Positions 36,972 through 46,170 are shown, counted from the first letter of the stretch. The stretch is 64,000 nt of DNA from Hydrogenophaga sp. Root209 (GCF_001428625.1 NZ_LMIE01000031.1:117284-181283), one strand, 5' to 3'. Translations and numbers: made by a program. Notes: generated by a model from the letters alone, not told the origin.

Positions 36972-37433
36972 ATGAGCAACCGCATCGACTACGCACAGGC
37001 TTCACCCGAGGGCTTCAAGGCCTTCGGCGGGGTGTACGTCAGTGTTCAGAAAAGTGGCCTGGCCAAAGGCCTGGTCGACCTGGTGTACCTGCGGGTCTCG
37101 CAGATCAACGGCTGCGCTTACTGCATCGACATGCACACACGCGACCTGATCAAGTCCGGCCTGGCGGCGGACAAGCTCGCCCTGGTGCCGGTGTGGCGCG
37201 ACGCGGGCGCGGTGTTCACGGGCCGCGAACGCGTCGCACTGGCCTGGGCCGAAACCGTCACCCGCGTGGCGACGACCGGCATTCCCGACGCCGACTACCA
37301 GGCCGCGGCCGCCGAGTTCAACGACAAGGAACTGGCCGACCTCACCTACGCGATCGGCCTGATGAACGCGTTCAACCGGTTTGGCGTGGCGTTCCGCTCC
37401 ACCCCCGCAGCCGCAGCCACAGCGCAGGCCTGA
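36972..37433 (+). CDS. AhpD-like carboxymuconolactone-decarboxylase family protein
   Basis: 153 residues. The catalytic AhpD signature NGCAYCIDMHTRDL is intact (Cys48, Cys51, His55), so a peroxidase-type role is possible. The C-terminal helix contains YAIGLMNAFNRFGVAF. Such proteins reduce peroxides or reductively protect, and commonly lie beside azoR-like genes and MocR regulators. The ATG follows AAGGATTCGTC. Five bases separate its stop from the sugE start. Confidence 0.92.
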   Translation: MSNRIDYAQASPEGFKAFGGVYVSVQKSGLAKGLVDLVYLRVSQINGCAYCIDMHTRDLIKSGLAADKLALVPVWRDAGAVFTGRERVALAWAETVTRVATTGIPDADYQAAAAEFNDKELADLTYAIGLMNAFNRFGVAFRSTPAAAATAQA

Positions 37434-37437
37434 TGCC

Positions 37438-37758
37438 ATGGCCTGGACACTGCTCGGCATCGCCGGCCTTCTCGAGATCGCCTTCGCGCTGGGCATGAAG
37501 GCGTCCCTGGGTTTCACGCGCCTGTGGCCTTCGCTGTTCACGGTCGCCACCGGCCTCTCCAGCGTGGTGCTGCTGTCGCTCGCGCTGCGCACCCTGCCCG
37601 TGGGCACAGGCTATGCGGTATGGACCGGCATCGGTGCGGCCGGCACCGCGATTCTCGGGATGGTGCTGATGGGCGACGCCGCTGCACCCCTGAGGCTCTT
37701 CTGCATCGCGCTCATCCTGGCCGGTGTGATCGGCCTCAAGCTGGTCTCGGGCTCGTAA
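37438..37758 (+). CDS. sugE: Small multidrug resistance-type transporter (SugE/Gdx-like)
   Basis: 106 residues in four helices. WTLLGIAGLLEIAFALGMK carries the essential Glu (Glu13), and TLPVGTGYAVWTGIGAAG is the SMR signature. The SugE/Gdx subgroup exports guanidinium or quaternary ammonium compounds by proton antiport. It follows the ahpD-like gene after 4 bases, in one operon. Confidence 0.92.
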   Translation: MAWTLLGIAGLLEIAFALGMKASLGFTRLWPSLFTVATGLSSVVLLSLALRTLPVGTGYAVWTGIGAAGTAILGMVLMGDAAAPLRLFCIALILAGVIGLKLVSGS

Positions 37759-37837
37759 GGGCAATGGCATCCGGGCGCGTCAACCTGGTCGCGTCCGGCT
37801 ACAGTGCCTTTTTTCTCAACCCACCAAGGATTCGAAA

Positions 37838-38131
37838 ATGCCCAAGGCGTACTGGATGGCCACCTACCGAACGATCAACGACCCAGCCGCACTTGCTGCC
37901 TACGCAGCACTGGCCGGCCCCGCCATTCAGGCCGCGGGCGGGCGTTTCCTGGCGCGTGGCATGCCCGCGAAGGTGTATGAGGCGGCCGACAATCAGCGCG
38001 CCGTGCTGATCGAGTTCGACAGCGTGGCGCAGGCCACCGCGGCGCACGACAGTCCGGCCTACCAGGAGGCGCTGAAGGCCCTGGGCCAGGGCGCTGAACG
38101 CGACATCCGCATCATCGAAGCGGTGGCGTAA
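37838..38131 (+). CDS. DUF1330 family protein
   Basis: 97 residues of the ferredoxin-like dimeric DUF1330 fold: AYWMATYRTINDPAALAAYA and the conserved end RDIRIIEAVA. Function unknown. CCAAGGATTCGAAA precedes the ATG. Co-directional with the sugE gene and may belong to the same transcript. Confidence 0.9.
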   Translation: MPKAYWMATYRTINDPAALAAYAALAGPAIQAAGGRFLARGMPAKVYEAADNQRAVLIEFDSVAQATAAHDSPAYQEALKALGQGAERDIRIIEAVA

Positions 38132-38158
38132 AAGCCCAAACGCACCTGCGGAGGCGTC

Positions 38159-38641
38159 ATGCATCTGGAAGGTTCATGCCATTGCGGCAGTGTCAGGTTC
38201 TCGGTCGAATCCGCCGAGCCCGTTCCGTTCATGCGGTGCTACTGCTCCATTTGTCGAAAGACGGCCGGCACCGGCGGCTACGCCATCAACCTCGGCGCCG
38301 ACCACCGCACCCTCAAGGTGACCGGCAAACGCCACCTGCGGGTCTACAAGGCTACGATCACCGAGGGTGACCATGTGCGGCACAGCAGCGGGCATCGGCA
38401 CTTCTGCGGCGTGTGTGGCACTGCGCTCTGGTTGTGGGACCCCACCTGGCCAGACCTGGTGCACCCCCACGCGGGCGCCATCGATACGCCCTTGCCCGTG
38501 CCGCCCGCGAACGTGCACCTCATGCTGGGCTCGAAGGCTTCATGGGTTCGGGTGGAAGGCGGCAAGGACGACGAGTGCTTTGACGTGTACCCGGATTTTT
38601 CCCTCAAGGAATGGCACCAGAAGCGCGGGATGGAGCCCTGA
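38159..38641 (+). CDS. GFA-domain (Gfa/CENP-V-like) zinc protein
   Basis: 160 residues. The zinc-binding pattern is complete: LEGSCHCGSVRF, then MRCYCSICRKTAGTGGYA and HFCGVCGTALW. The family name comes from the glutathione-dependent formaldehyde-activating enzyme, but most members are uncharacterised zinc proteins that may act on S-adducts. 27 bases after the DUF1330 gene, GGAGGC precedes the ATG. Confidence 0.92.
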   Translation: MHLEGSCHCGSVRFSVESAEPVPFMRCYCSICRKTAGTGGYAINLGADHRTLKVTGKRHLRVYKATITEGDHVRHSSGHRHFCGVCGTALWLWDPTWPDLVHPHAGAIDTPLPVPPANVHLMLGSKASWVRVEGGKDDECFDVYPDFSLKEWHQKRGMEP

Positions 38642-38688
38642 GATGGCCGGGAGCACCAAGGCTGGCCGGTGCGCGCGCCGGAGTCACC

Positions 38689-38889
38689 TCACGCCATGAA
38701 CACGGCAATGAACGCCAGCATGAAAATGAGGATGGCGCCCATGATCGGCAACAACAAGGGCATGTAGTGCACCACGGAATCGAGGATGTCTTCGGCCTGC
38801 TCCTCGGCGTACGCTCGCAACTCAGGGTCCGAATATTCCAGGGGATGTTCGGCCAGGGCCTGATCTGGCGGTGGTTGTCGGTGTGGCAT
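38689..38889 (-). CDS. Tiny membrane-anchored protein of unknown function
   Basis: 66 residues: a charged N-terminal half (SDPELRAYAEEQAEDILDS) and one C-terminal membrane helix (MPLLLPIMGAILIFMLAFIA), ending in the membrane. A good site GGAGGTCGCC precedes the ATG. No family known to me. It converges on the GFA gene, and on the plus side its upstream region precedes the sulfate block. Confidence 0.65.
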   Translation of the reverse strand: MPHRQPPPDQALAEHPLEYSDPELRAYAEEQAEDILDSVVHYMPLLLPIMGAILIFMLAFIAVFMA

Positions 38890-39224
38890 GGCGACCTCCG
38901 TTTTTTGGTCTCATTCGTCCGGGAGGACGAGCGGCTTGTCCGCCCTTGCAAGGCGATCGGCTCTTGCAGTGTGCCCGATCTCCAATTTCTCGCGTGGGTC
39001 TTTTCGCAAGACCCGGTGTCCTCGCCCGGCATCTGTGCCGCTGCATATGCCGCGATCCCATAAACAAACTACTTCATAGTTGTTTGTTTGTTTGGAAGTG
39101 CTCCAGAGAATGCAGTTTTGCAAGGATCAAGGACGTCACCATGAGCACGCTTCGACCCGGCGACAACGCCCCGGATGTCACTCGGAACACCACGCTGACC
39201 GACCCCGCCAGCTGAGCCCACGGC
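38890..39224. other. Gene-free stretch with an AT-rich dyad
   Basis: The only AT-rich region nearby lies at 39062-39089: AACAAACTA and TAGTTGTTT form an imperfect inverted repeat, followed by GTTTGTTTGTTTGG. This may be a regulator or CysB-like site before the hydrolase gene. A 24-codon frame (39141-39215, MSTLRPGDNAPDVTRNTTL) has a plausible ribosome site but only recalls the start of a peroxiredoxin-type protein; it is not called. Confidence 0.5.
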
Positions 39225-39785
39225 ATGGCATTCCCCACCATCATCGTCATGCCAGGCTGGCGCAATTCCGGCCCGGGCCACTGGCAAACGCTGTGGTCCG
39301 ACAGCCTGCCCTCGGTGTTGCGCGTCGAGCAGGATGACTGGGTCGCACCGGTGCGCAGATCCTGGGTGGCCCGGCTCAGCGAGACCATCGAACAGGCCCC
39401 TGGGCCGGTGGTGATCGTTGCGCACAGCCTGGGTTGCATTGCCACCACCCACCTGCCGCCCGACGTGTCGGCCCGTATCCAGGGGGCTTTGCTGGTGGCG
39501 CCAGCCGACCCCGAACGCCGCGGCGTGCTGGTCGACTTCGCGCCCGTGCCCTACCAGCGCCTGCGCTACCGCAGCATCCTCGTGGCCAGCAACAACGACC
39601 CGTATTGCCCGGTGCGCACGGCCGGCGCCTACGCGCGGGCGTGGGGCAGCGAATTCGTGCGGCTCAACGATGCCGGCCACATCAACGTGGACTCGGGCCA
39701 TGGCCCCTGGCCACTGGGTCTCGCGCTGCTGCAGTCGCTCGGGGCCAATGTGCCCGCTGCCACCCGCGCGGTGGAGCCTGCTTGA
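39225..39785 (+). CDS. RBBP9/YdeN-type alpha/beta hydrolase
   Basis: 186 residues: GWRNSGPGHWQTLW at the N-terminus, nucleophile elbow IVAHSLGCIAT with Ser, catalytic Asp in SNNDPYCP and His in DAGHINVDSG. Serine hydrolases of this kind cleave small esters; substrate unknown. In a region devoted to sulfur, a sulfo-ester or thioester substrate is a guess only. It precedes the sbp operon by about 107 bases and may have a separate promoter. Confidence 0.86.
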   Translation: MAFPTIIVMPGWRNSGPGHWQTLWSDSLPSVLRVEQDDWVAPVRRSWVARLSETIEQAPGPVVIVAHSLGCIATTHLPPDVSARIQGALLVAPADPERRGVLVDFAPVPYQRLRYRSILVASNNDPYCPVRTAGAYARAWGSEFVRLNDAGHINVDSGHGPWPLGLALLQSLGANVPAATRAVEPA

Positions 39786-39892
39786 TCCGGGCTTATGCCT
39801 GAGCCGCATAAGAAAACAAGAACAAAGTCGTTTGGATTCGCAGGGCGCGCACCCAGAATTCTTCACATCCTGTTTTCGTCTGGAGCTCTTTC

Positions 39893-40891
39893 ATGAACAA
39901 CACACTGCGCGCGGCCCTGGCCGCCGTCGCCCTCTCCACGTCCGCGCTGGCATCCGCCCAGACCACGCTGCTCAACGTCTCGTACGACGTGGCGCGCGAG
40001 TTCTACAAGGACATCAACGTGGCCTTCGCCGCGAGCTACAAGAAATCCACCGGCAAGGACATCAAGGTCGACCAGTCGCACGCCGGCTCCAGCGCGCAGG
40101 CGCGCGCCGTGGCCGACGGCCTGGAGGCCGACGTGGTGACCTTCAACACCACCACCGATGTGCAGTTCCTCGCCGACAAGGGCGTGGTCGCAGCCGACTG
40201 GACCAAGCGCTTCCCGAACAACGCCGCGCCCACCACGTCCACCATGCTGTTCCTGGTGCGCAACGGCAACCCCAAGGGCATCAAGGACTGGGACGACCTG
40301 ATCAAGCCCGGCGTGCAGGTGGTGGTGGTCAACCCGAAGACCGGTGGCAACGGCCGGTATGCCTACCTCGCAGCCTGGGGACACATCCGCGCCAAGGGCG
40401 GCACCGACGAGCAGGCCGCCGAGTTCGTGAGCAAGCTCTACAAGAACGTGCCGGTGCTCGCGCGAGGTGGCCGCGACGCCACGGGCACCTTCCTGCAACG
40501 CAACATCGGCGACTTGCTGATCACCTTCGAGTCCGAGGTCGTGTCGGTCAACAACGAGTTCGGCGCCGGCAAGGTCGATGCCATCCACCCCAGCATCTCC
40601 ATCGTGGCGGAGAACCCGGTGGCCATCGTCGAGCGCACCGTGAACAAGAAGGGCTCTGCCGTCGACGCCAAGGCCTACCTCGACTTCCTCTACAGCCCCG
40701 AAGGCCAGGAGATCGCAGCCAAACACAACATCCGCCCGCGCAACGAAGCCGTGCTCAAGAAGTACGCCACCGCCTTCAAGCCGATCAAGCTGTTCAGCGT
40801 CGAGCAGTACTTCGGCTCGCTGGCTGAAGCCCAGAAGGTGCACTTCAACGACGGTGGCCAGTTCGACAAAATCTACACCGTCGGTAAATAA
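39893..40891 (+). CDS. sbp: Sulfate-binding protein (second copy, operon-linked)
   Basis: 332 residues. Signal peptide ending ALASAQ (residue 22), then the Sbp pattern [40 protein letters not shown] and [20 protein letters not shown]. The TAA abuts the ATG of cysT. It is clearly a paralogue of the copy near 34 kb (shared blocks TLLNVSYD, [16 protein letters not shown]). The upstream 107 bases are AT-rich compared with the neighbourhood (AAGAAAACAAGAACAAAG), as for a CysB-controlled promoter. Confidence 0.94.
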   Translation: MNNTLRAALAAVALSTSALASAQTTLLNVSYDVAREFYKDINVAFAASYKKSTGKDIKVDQSHAGSSAQARAVADGLEADVVTFNTTTDVQFLADKGVVAADWTKRFPNNAAPTTSTMLFLVRNGNPKGIKDWDDLIKPGVQVVVVNPKTGGNGRYAYLAAWGHIRAKGGTDEQAAEFVSKLYKNVPVLARGGRDATGTFLQRNIGDLLITFESEVVSVNNEFGAGKVDAIHPSISIVAENPVAIVERTVNKKGSAVDAKAYLDFLYSPEGQEIAAKHNIRPRNEAVLKKYATAFKPIKLFSVEQYFGSLAEAQKVHFNDGGQFDKIYTVGK

Positions 40892-41788
40892 ATGGCGTCG
40901 GCTCCCTCTGCCGTGCTGCCCGGCGCCGCTGCCCCGCACGGAGTTCCCCTGCCCCGGCGCGCCACGCGCCGTGTGCTGCCGGGTTTCAACATCACGCTGG
41001 GCTTCACGGTCTTCTACCTGAGCCTGATCGTGTTGATCCCGCTCTCGGCACTGATCTTCAAGACCTTCACCCTCACCTGGCCACAGTTTTGGGACGCCGT
41101 CACCGCGCCGCGCGTGCTGGCCTCGTACAAGCTCACCTTCGGCGCCTCGCTGATCGCCGCGCTGATCAACGCCTTCTTCGGCCTGCTGGTGGCCTGGGTG
41201 CTGGTGCGCTACAGCTTTCCGGGCAAGAAGATTGTTGATGCGCTGGTGGACCTGCCCTTTGCGCTGCCCACCGCTGTGGCCGGCATTTCGCTCACCGCCA
41301 TCCTCGCCGGCAATGGCTGGATCGGCCAATACACCGAACCCCTCGGCCTGCAGCTGGCCTTCAACCCCAATGGGGTGGTGATCGCGCTCATCTTCATCGG
41401 CCTGCCCTTCGTGGTGCGCACGGTGCAGCCGGTGCTCGAAGACACCGAGAAGGAACTGGAAGAAGCCGCCACCTGCCTGGGCGCCACGCGCTGGCAGACC
41501 TTCAGCCGCGTGATCTTTCCCAGCATCGCCCCCGCCCTGCTCACCGGCTTTGCCATGGCGTTTGCGCGCGCGGTGGGTGAATACGGTTCGGTCATCTTCA
41601 TCGCCGGCAACATGCCCATGATCTCCGAGATCACGCCGCTGATCATCATCAGCAAGCTCGAGCAATACGACTATGCCGGCGCCACCGCCGTGGCCACCGT
41701 GATGCTCTCCATCTCCTTCGTGCTGCTGCTGCTCATCAATGGCCTGCAGACCTGGCAACGCAAGCGCTCCGGCGGGGTGATGGCATGA
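40892..41788 (+). CDS. cysT: Sulfate ABC transporter permease CysT
   Basis: 298 residues, six membrane segments. The binding-protein-dependent permease EAA motif reads [20 protein letters not shown], and [20 protein letters not shown] begins the membrane part. It is one half of the inner-membrane channel of CysTWA. It directly follows sbp and overlaps cysW by 4 bases (ATGA), so stoichiometric co-translation is expected. Confidence 0.95.
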   Translation: MASAPSAVLPGAAAPHGVPLPRRATRRVLPGFNITLGFTVFYLSLIVLIPLSALIFKTFTLTWPQFWDAVTAPRVLASYKLTFGASLIAALINAFFGLLVAWVLVRYSFPGKKIVDALVDLPFALPTAVAGISLTAILAGNGWIGQYTEPLGLQLAFNPNGVVIALIFIGLPFVVRTVQPVLEDTEKELEEAATCLGATRWQTFSRVIFPSIAPALLTGFAMAFARAVGEYGSVIFIAGNMPMISEITPLIIISKLEQYDYAGATAVATVMLSISFVLLLLINGLQTWQRKRSGGVMA

Positions 41789-42675
41789 GCGTTGCACGCA
41801 CCGAAGCACCCTGGGTTCGCCGCACGCTGATCGGCATCGCGCTGGTCTTCATGTTCCTGTTCCTGGTGCTGCCGCTGGCCGCGGTGTTCACCGAAGCGCT
41901 GCGCAAAGGCTTTGCAGCCTACTGGGAAGCGCTGAAAGACCCGGACGCCTGGTCCGCCATCCGCCTGACCTTCATCACCGCGCTGGTCGCCGTGCCGCTG
42001 AACCTCGCGTTCGGCGTGGCCGCGGCCTGGGCCGTGGCCAAGTACGAGTTCCGCGGCAAGTCCTTCCTGACCACGCTGATCGACCTGCCGTTCTCGGTGT
42101 CGCCGGTGGTCGCGGGCCTGATCTACGTGCTGGTGTTCGGCGCGCAGGGCTGGCTGGGCCCCTGGCTCGCGGAGCACGACATCAAGATCGTGTTCGCCGT
42201 GCCCGGCATCATCCTGGCCACCATCTTCGTCACCTTCCCCTTCATCGCGCGCGAACTCATTCCGCTGATGCAGGCACAAGGCAACGACGAAGAGCAGGCC
42301 GCGATCGTGCTCGGCGCCTCGGGCTGGCAGACCTTCTGGTATGTGACCCTGCCCAACATCAAGTGGGGCCTGATCTACGGGGTCATCCTGTGCAACGCAC
42401 GCGCCATGGGCGAGTTCGGCGCGGTCTCGGTGGTCTCGGGCCACATCCGCGGCCAGACCAACACGATGCCGCTGCACGTGGAGATCCTCTACAACGAATA
42501 CCAGTCGGTGGCGGCGTTTGCCGTGGCCTCGCTGCTGGCCCTGCTGGCCCTGGTCACGCTGGTGATCAAGTCGGTCGCCGAATGGAAGATGGAGCGTGAA
42601 ATGAAGGCGCTGGCCGAGCTGCCACCTGAGCGGCCCACGCAAGCCGTCAACCCCTTGCTGGGACAAACCTCATGA
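41785..42675 (+). CDS. cysW: Sulfate ABC transporter permease CysW
   Basis: 296 residues, about six membrane segments. The EAA-type loop is [40 protein letters not shown] and [19 protein letters not shown] are strongly conserved in CysW. It pairs with CysT to form the channel. Overlaps both neighbours by 4 bases. Confidence 0.95.
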   Translation: MSVARTEAPWVRRTLIGIALVFMFLFLVLPLAAVFTEALRKGFAAYWEALKDPDAWSAIRLTFITALVAVPLNLAFGVAAAWAVAKYEFRGKSFLTTLIDLPFSVSPVVAGLIYVLVFGAQGWLGPWLAEHDIKIVFAVPGIILATIFVTFPFIARELIPLMQAQGNDEEQAAIVLGASGWQTFWYVTLPNIKWGLIYGVILCNARAMGEFGAVSVVSGHIRGQTNTMPLHVEILYNEYQSVAAFAVASLLALLALVTLVIKSVAEWKMEREMKALAELPPERPTQAVNPLLGQTS

Positions 42676-43760
42676 GCATTGAAATCCGCAACATCAACAA
42701 ACACTTCGGCACCTTCCAGGCGCTGAACAACGTCAACCTCGACATCCACTCAGGCGAACTGCTTGCGCTGCTCGGCCCGTCGGGCTGCGGCAAGACCACG
42801 CTGCTGCGCATCATCGCCGGGCTGGAGACGCCGGACACCGGCAACATCCTGTTCAGCGGCGAAGACACCACCGACGTGCACGTGCGCGAGCGCAACGTGG
42901 GCTTCGTGTTCCAGCACTACGCGCTGTTCCGCCACATGACCGTGCTGGAAAACGTGGCCTTCGGCCTGCGCGTGAAGCCGCGCGGCGAGCGCCCGAGCGA
43001 CGCGCAGATCAAGGCCAAGGTGCACGACCTGCTCACGCTGGTGCAGCTCGACTGGCTGGCCGACCGCTACCCCTCGCAACTCTCGGGCGGCCAGCGCCAG
43101 CGCATCGCCCTGGCGCGCGCGCTCGCGGTCGAACCCAAGGTGCTGCTGCTCGACGAACCCTTCGGCGCGCTCGATGCCAAGGTGCGCAAGGAACTGCGCC
43201 GCTGGCTGCGCCGCCTGCACGACGAGCTGCACGTGACCAGCGTGTTCGTCACGCACGACCAGGAAGAGGCGCTTGAAGTGGCCGACCGCGTGGTGCTGAT
43301 GAACCAGGGCCATGTGGAGCAGGTGGGCGCCCCGCAGGAAGTGTGGGACCGACCGGCCAGCCCCTTCGTGTATGGCTTTCTGGGTGACGTGAACCTCTTT
43401 CACGGCCGCGCGCACGAAGGCCAGATGCATCTGGAGGGCGTGTCGATTGCATCGCCCGAACACGCCGGCGCGAAGGACGCCAGGGCCTTCGCCTACGTGC
43501 GTCCGCACGAACTGGATGTATTGCCCTACGCCGCGGGGCTCAGCGGCATGGTTGTCAAGCTGGACCGTGCCGTCGTGGTGGGGCCAATCGCCCGCCTCGA
43601 ACTCCTGCCCCTGGAGGCGCCCGCCAACGGCGAGAAACCCACGCTGATTGAAGCCCACCTGTCGGCCGAGCGCTTCAAGGAGCTCGGCATCCAGGAAGGC
43701 GACACCGTGGTGGTCGCGCCCAGAAAAGCGCGCGTATTCCTGCATCCCCACGCCACCTGA
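42672..43760 (+). CDS. cysA: Sulfate/thiosulfate ABC transporter ATPase CysA
   Basis: 362 residues. Walker [13 protein letters not shown] (near 36), signature [15 protein letters not shown], Walker [12 protein letters not shown] and the switch His in VTHDQEEAL. The C-terminal 120 residues form the TOBE-like regulatory region. It energises sulfate uptake through CysTW, completing the operon sbp-cysT-cysW-cysA. Confidence 0.96.
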   Translation: MSIEIRNINKHFGTFQALNNVNLDIHSGELLALLGPSGCGKTTLLRIIAGLETPDTGNILFSGEDTTDVHVRERNVGFVFQHYALFRHMTVLENVAFGLRVKPRGERPSDAQIKAKVHDLLTLVQLDWLADRYPSQLSGGQRQRIALARALAVEPKVLLLDEPFGALDAKVRKELRRWLRRLHDELHVTSVFVTHDQEEALEVADRVVLMNQGHVEQVGAPQEVWDRPASPFVYGFLGDVNLFHGRAHEGQMHLEGVSIASPEHAGAKDARAFAYVRPHELDVLPYAAGLSGMVVKLDRAVVVGPIARLELLPLEAPANGEKPTLIEAHLSAERFKELGIQEGDTVVVAPRKARVFLHPHAT

Positions 43761-43797
43761 TCCGCAGACCGCCCGACAAGGCGCACAGGGCGCAGGA

Positions 43798-44241
43798 TCA
43801 GCGGCCTCCCTCGGTGAACGCATCCGGTTGCGTGCCGTAGAACTCGTGCACGTCCTTCTCCCATTCGGGGTCGGCCATGTCGGGCCAGTGCTGTTTGTCA
43901 AAGCCCGGCGCGCTCTCCAGGCGCGCCTTGCTCACGCGCAGCACGAAGCACCGGCTGGTGGTGTCCAGCTCCAGCGCCGCCCACGGCACGGCAAACAGCT
44001 TTTCGCCCACACCGAGAAATCCGCCGAACGACAGCACTGCGTAGTCCACCTGCCCGGTGTGCATGTCGAGCATGATTTCCCGGATCTCGCCCAGGTCTTC
44101 ATCGCGATCATTGAAGACATCGTTGCCGATCAAGGTGCTGGCGCCCATGAGCCGGGGGCCCGGACCCTGGCGAGGGGCAATCTCACCACGGCGGGTCGCG
44201 GTGGCGTGGAGGACGGGTTCTTCAAGTGTTTCGTCGTGCAT
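43798..44241 (-). CDS. PRC-barrel domain protein
   Basis: 147 residues with a PRC-barrel at about 30-100 (GNDVFNDRDEDLGEIREIML then GQVDYAVLSFGGFLGVGEKL and FAVPWAALELD). A C-terminal Trp-rich segment follows (PDMADPEWEKDVHEFYG). PRC-barrels are found in photosynthetic and RNA-processing proteins, but stand-alone ones are often stress proteins. The ATG at MHDETLEEP lacks a strong ribosome site; an in-frame ATG 39 bases upstream is possible. Confidence 0.82.
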   Translation of the reverse strand: MHDETLEEPVLHATATRRGEIAPRQGPGPRLMGASTLIGNDVFNDRDEDLGEIREIMLDMHTGQVDYAVLSFGGFLGVGEKLFAVPWAALELDTTSRCFVLRVSKARLESAPGFDKQHWPDMADPEWEKDVHEFYGTQPDAFTEGGR

Positions 44242-44313
44242 GGCAGTTCTCGGTTCGATGACCAGAAGCCATGCTGACAAAAGTACGGCGCCGGGTCTGT
44301 GCGCCGGCGCACC

Positions 44314-45147
44314 TCAGACGTGGGCGGTGCCGCGATCCAGCGAGCAGGTACCGGGCACTGCGCCAGAGCTCACCTGGGCCGGTTTGGCCTGCAGCACCGC
44401 GTCGTTTTTCAGGCGGTCGTAGGCCTCGCGAATCACGCCGTGGCATTCGCAGCTGTGGTTTTCCAGGCCAGCCCGGTCCAGCACCGACATCTGCCCGCGG
44501 CCATAGCGGATCACCCCGGCTTTCTGCAGGCGCAGCGCCCCACCGGTCACGCCTTCTCGGCGCACCCCCAACATGCTGGCAATGCGCTCCTGCGTGATGT
44601 GCAGTTCGTCGTCTGGCTGGCGCTCCAGGTGCACCAGCAACCAGCGCGCGAGTTGCTGGTCGAGCGAATGGTGGCGGTTGCAGGCCGAGGTCTGCGACAT
44701 GTGCTGGAACAGCGTGCGGGTGTAGTTGAGCAGGTGGTGCATCACCTGTTCCGAGCGCTTGGCGTGGTGCGCGATGGACTGCGCGCTCATGCGATAGCCG
44801 TGACCGCCCCGACTCACCAGGGCCGTGTTCTGGGCCATCACGGTGCCGCTGGCGGTGGTGCCGTTGTTGGCGTTGCTGCTGCCCATGAAAGCATCCACAC
44901 CCACCATGCCTTCGCTGCCCACCGCAGCCACTTCCACCGTGGCGCCGTCCAGCATCGTGGAAACCAGCGAGACAACGGCGGTGGTCGGAAAGTACACATG
45001 GCGCAAGCTGGTGCCTGCTTCAAACAAGGTGCTGCAGGCAGGCATCTCGACCCACTCGAGGTGGGATTCGATGTAACGCCAGTCTTCGAACGGCATGGCC
45101 GCGAGCAACTGGTTTTTTTCACGGTGGGAAACGGCAGAAGATGTCAT
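44314..45147 (-). CDS. Crp/Fnr-type regulator (paralogue of the one near 5.5 kb)
   Basis: 277 residues: sensor domain (EVAAVGSEGMVGVDAF near 70) and winged helix (IASMLGVRREGVTGGALRL). It shares CNRHHSLDQQ, LGVRRE, IRYGRGQ and a CEC end-motif with the regulator at 5071-5928. It has no FNR cluster and no obvious cAMP residues. The ATG at MTSSAV is preferred because GAGG lies 9 bases upstream; the gene could start up to 24 bases earlier. Confidence 0.86.
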   Translation of the reverse strand: MTSSAVSHREKNQLLAAMPFEDWRYIESHLEWVEMPACSTLFEAGTSLRHVYFPTTAVVSLVSTMLDGATVEVAAVGSEGMVGVDAFMGSSNANNGTTASGTVMAQNTALVSRGGHGYRMSAQSIAHHAKRSEQVMHHLLNYTRTLFQHMSQTSACNRHHSLDQQLARWLLVHLERQPDDELHITQERIASMLGVRREGVTGGALRLQKAGVIRYGRGQMSVLDRAGLENHSCECHGVIREAYDRLKNDAVLQAKPAQVSSGAVPGTCSLDRGTAHV

Positions 45148-45326
45148 TTGCATGCGCCTCATGGTTGTCATTGAGCGCAGTGAAAGATCTCCGCGCCCCG
45201 GTCAGAGACGCAATGTAGGTTGATACATATGCGGTTTCCATGTCGAAAGACACATACCCATTGCGCTTTACATAACTTGTCAATCGGTTACATCCCGGAG
45301 GGCGCCGCCCCACCCGCGCACCGCCC

Positions 45327-46121
45327 TCAGACCAGTGGTCGCGGGGGCGGATTCCCGTCGCCGTACAGATCAGCCAGGCGCGCGAGCGCCTTCACATCGC
45401 GCAGGAACAAGCGGCCATCCTTGATCTGGTGCAGGCCGCGCTTCTCCAGCTTGCGCAGGGTCTTGTTGGTGTGCACCAGCGACAGGCCCAGCGCGTCGGC
45501 AATGTGCTGCTGGGTCAGGGGAAAGACCACGCCGCCCGCGCCCTTGTCTTGCTGCAGCGCGGCCGCGCGCTTGAACAGCAGGATCAATGTGCTGGCGATG
45601 CGTTCTTCGGCGCTGCGCCGCCCCACCGACAGCAGCGTGTCGTCCACCAGCGACTCCTCGTGCGCTGTGAGCCAGGTCACGTTGAAGCCCATGGTGGGCG
45701 AGCGGCGGTGGATCTCCCACAGCGCGTCGCGCTGGAACACGCAGAAGCTGGCCGATGTGAGCGTGCCCACGCCGTGCGCGGCGGCATCGCCCATCTTCTG
45801 CTGCACACCAATGAAATCACCGGCGAGCAGGAAGCTCAGTATCTGGCGCCGCCCGTCGCTCAAGGTCTTGTAGCGGAAGGCCCAGCCTTGCAGCAGGGTG
45901 TAGAGCGGCGCATCGGTCTGGCCTTCGTGGATCAGCGTCTCGTTGGCCTCCACCCGCAGCGCACGGCGCTTGAGCGACTGCACGAGTTCCAGCTCTTCAG
46001 GGGTGTGCTCCACAAACAGCGGCAAGGCCCGCAACGGGCATTCGGTGCAGCGCATGGCGGTGGCGGGTGCCTGGTCGGGCCAATCGACCTCGGGCGCTGG
46101 ACTGACAGCGGATGTGGGCAT
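45327..46121 (-). CDS. FNR-like regulator with an incomplete Fe-S cysteine set
   Basis: 264 residues: effector domain, dimer helix and winged helix (ALGLSLVHTNKTLRKLEKRG). FNR needs four cysteines (Cys20, 23, 29, 122 in E. coli). Here CTECPLRALP gives Cys25 and Cys28; the third position is Pro34, and Cys127 in SASFCVFQRD matches the fourth. A three-Cys cluster would be an unusual oxygen or NO sensor. Start taken at MPTSAV; an in-frame upstream ATG (28 codons earlier) is possible. Divergent from the hemerythrin gene. Confidence 0.85.
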   Translation of the reverse strand: MPTSAVSPAPEVDWPDQAPATAMRCTECPLRALPLFVEHTPEELELVQSLKRRALRVEANETLIHEGQTDAPLYTLLQGWAFRYKTLSDGRRQILSFLLAGDFIGVQQKMGDAAAHGVGTLTSASFCVFQRDALWEIHRRSPTMGFNVTWLTAHEESLVDDTLLSVGRRSAEERIASTLILLFKRAAALQQDKGAGGVVFPLTQQHIADALGLSLVHTNKTLRKLEKRGLHQIKDGRLFLRDVKALARLADLYGDGNPPPRPLV

Positions 46122-46156
46122 GAATTGCTTCTGTTGGGAGACTGTGGGGTCAAAAA

Positions 46157-46170
46157 CAGCCGATCGGCTG
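46157..46170. promoter_or_regulatory. Perfect 14-base palindrome between fnr-like and hemerythrin genes
   Basis: CAGCCGATCGGCTG lies in the 135-base divergent region between the fnr-like gene and the hemerythrin gene. It is a perfect dyad and is not the FNR consensus (TTGAT-N4-ATCAA). It may be the operator of either gene or a hairpin; nothing else supports it. Confidence 0.4.

Noticed and set aside
39141-39215. A 24-codon frame with a ribosome-like site
   Set aside because: It recalls only the first residues of a peroxiredoxin-type protein and stops before any domain; a remnant is possible but cannot be supported.
39863-41809. A 648-codon frame antisense to sbp and cysT
   Set aside because: Low-complexity, no motif, opposite to two clearly conserved sulfate transport genes.
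45172-45326. TTGAT near 45220 as an FNR box
   Set aside because: Only one half-site is present; the second half does not match.
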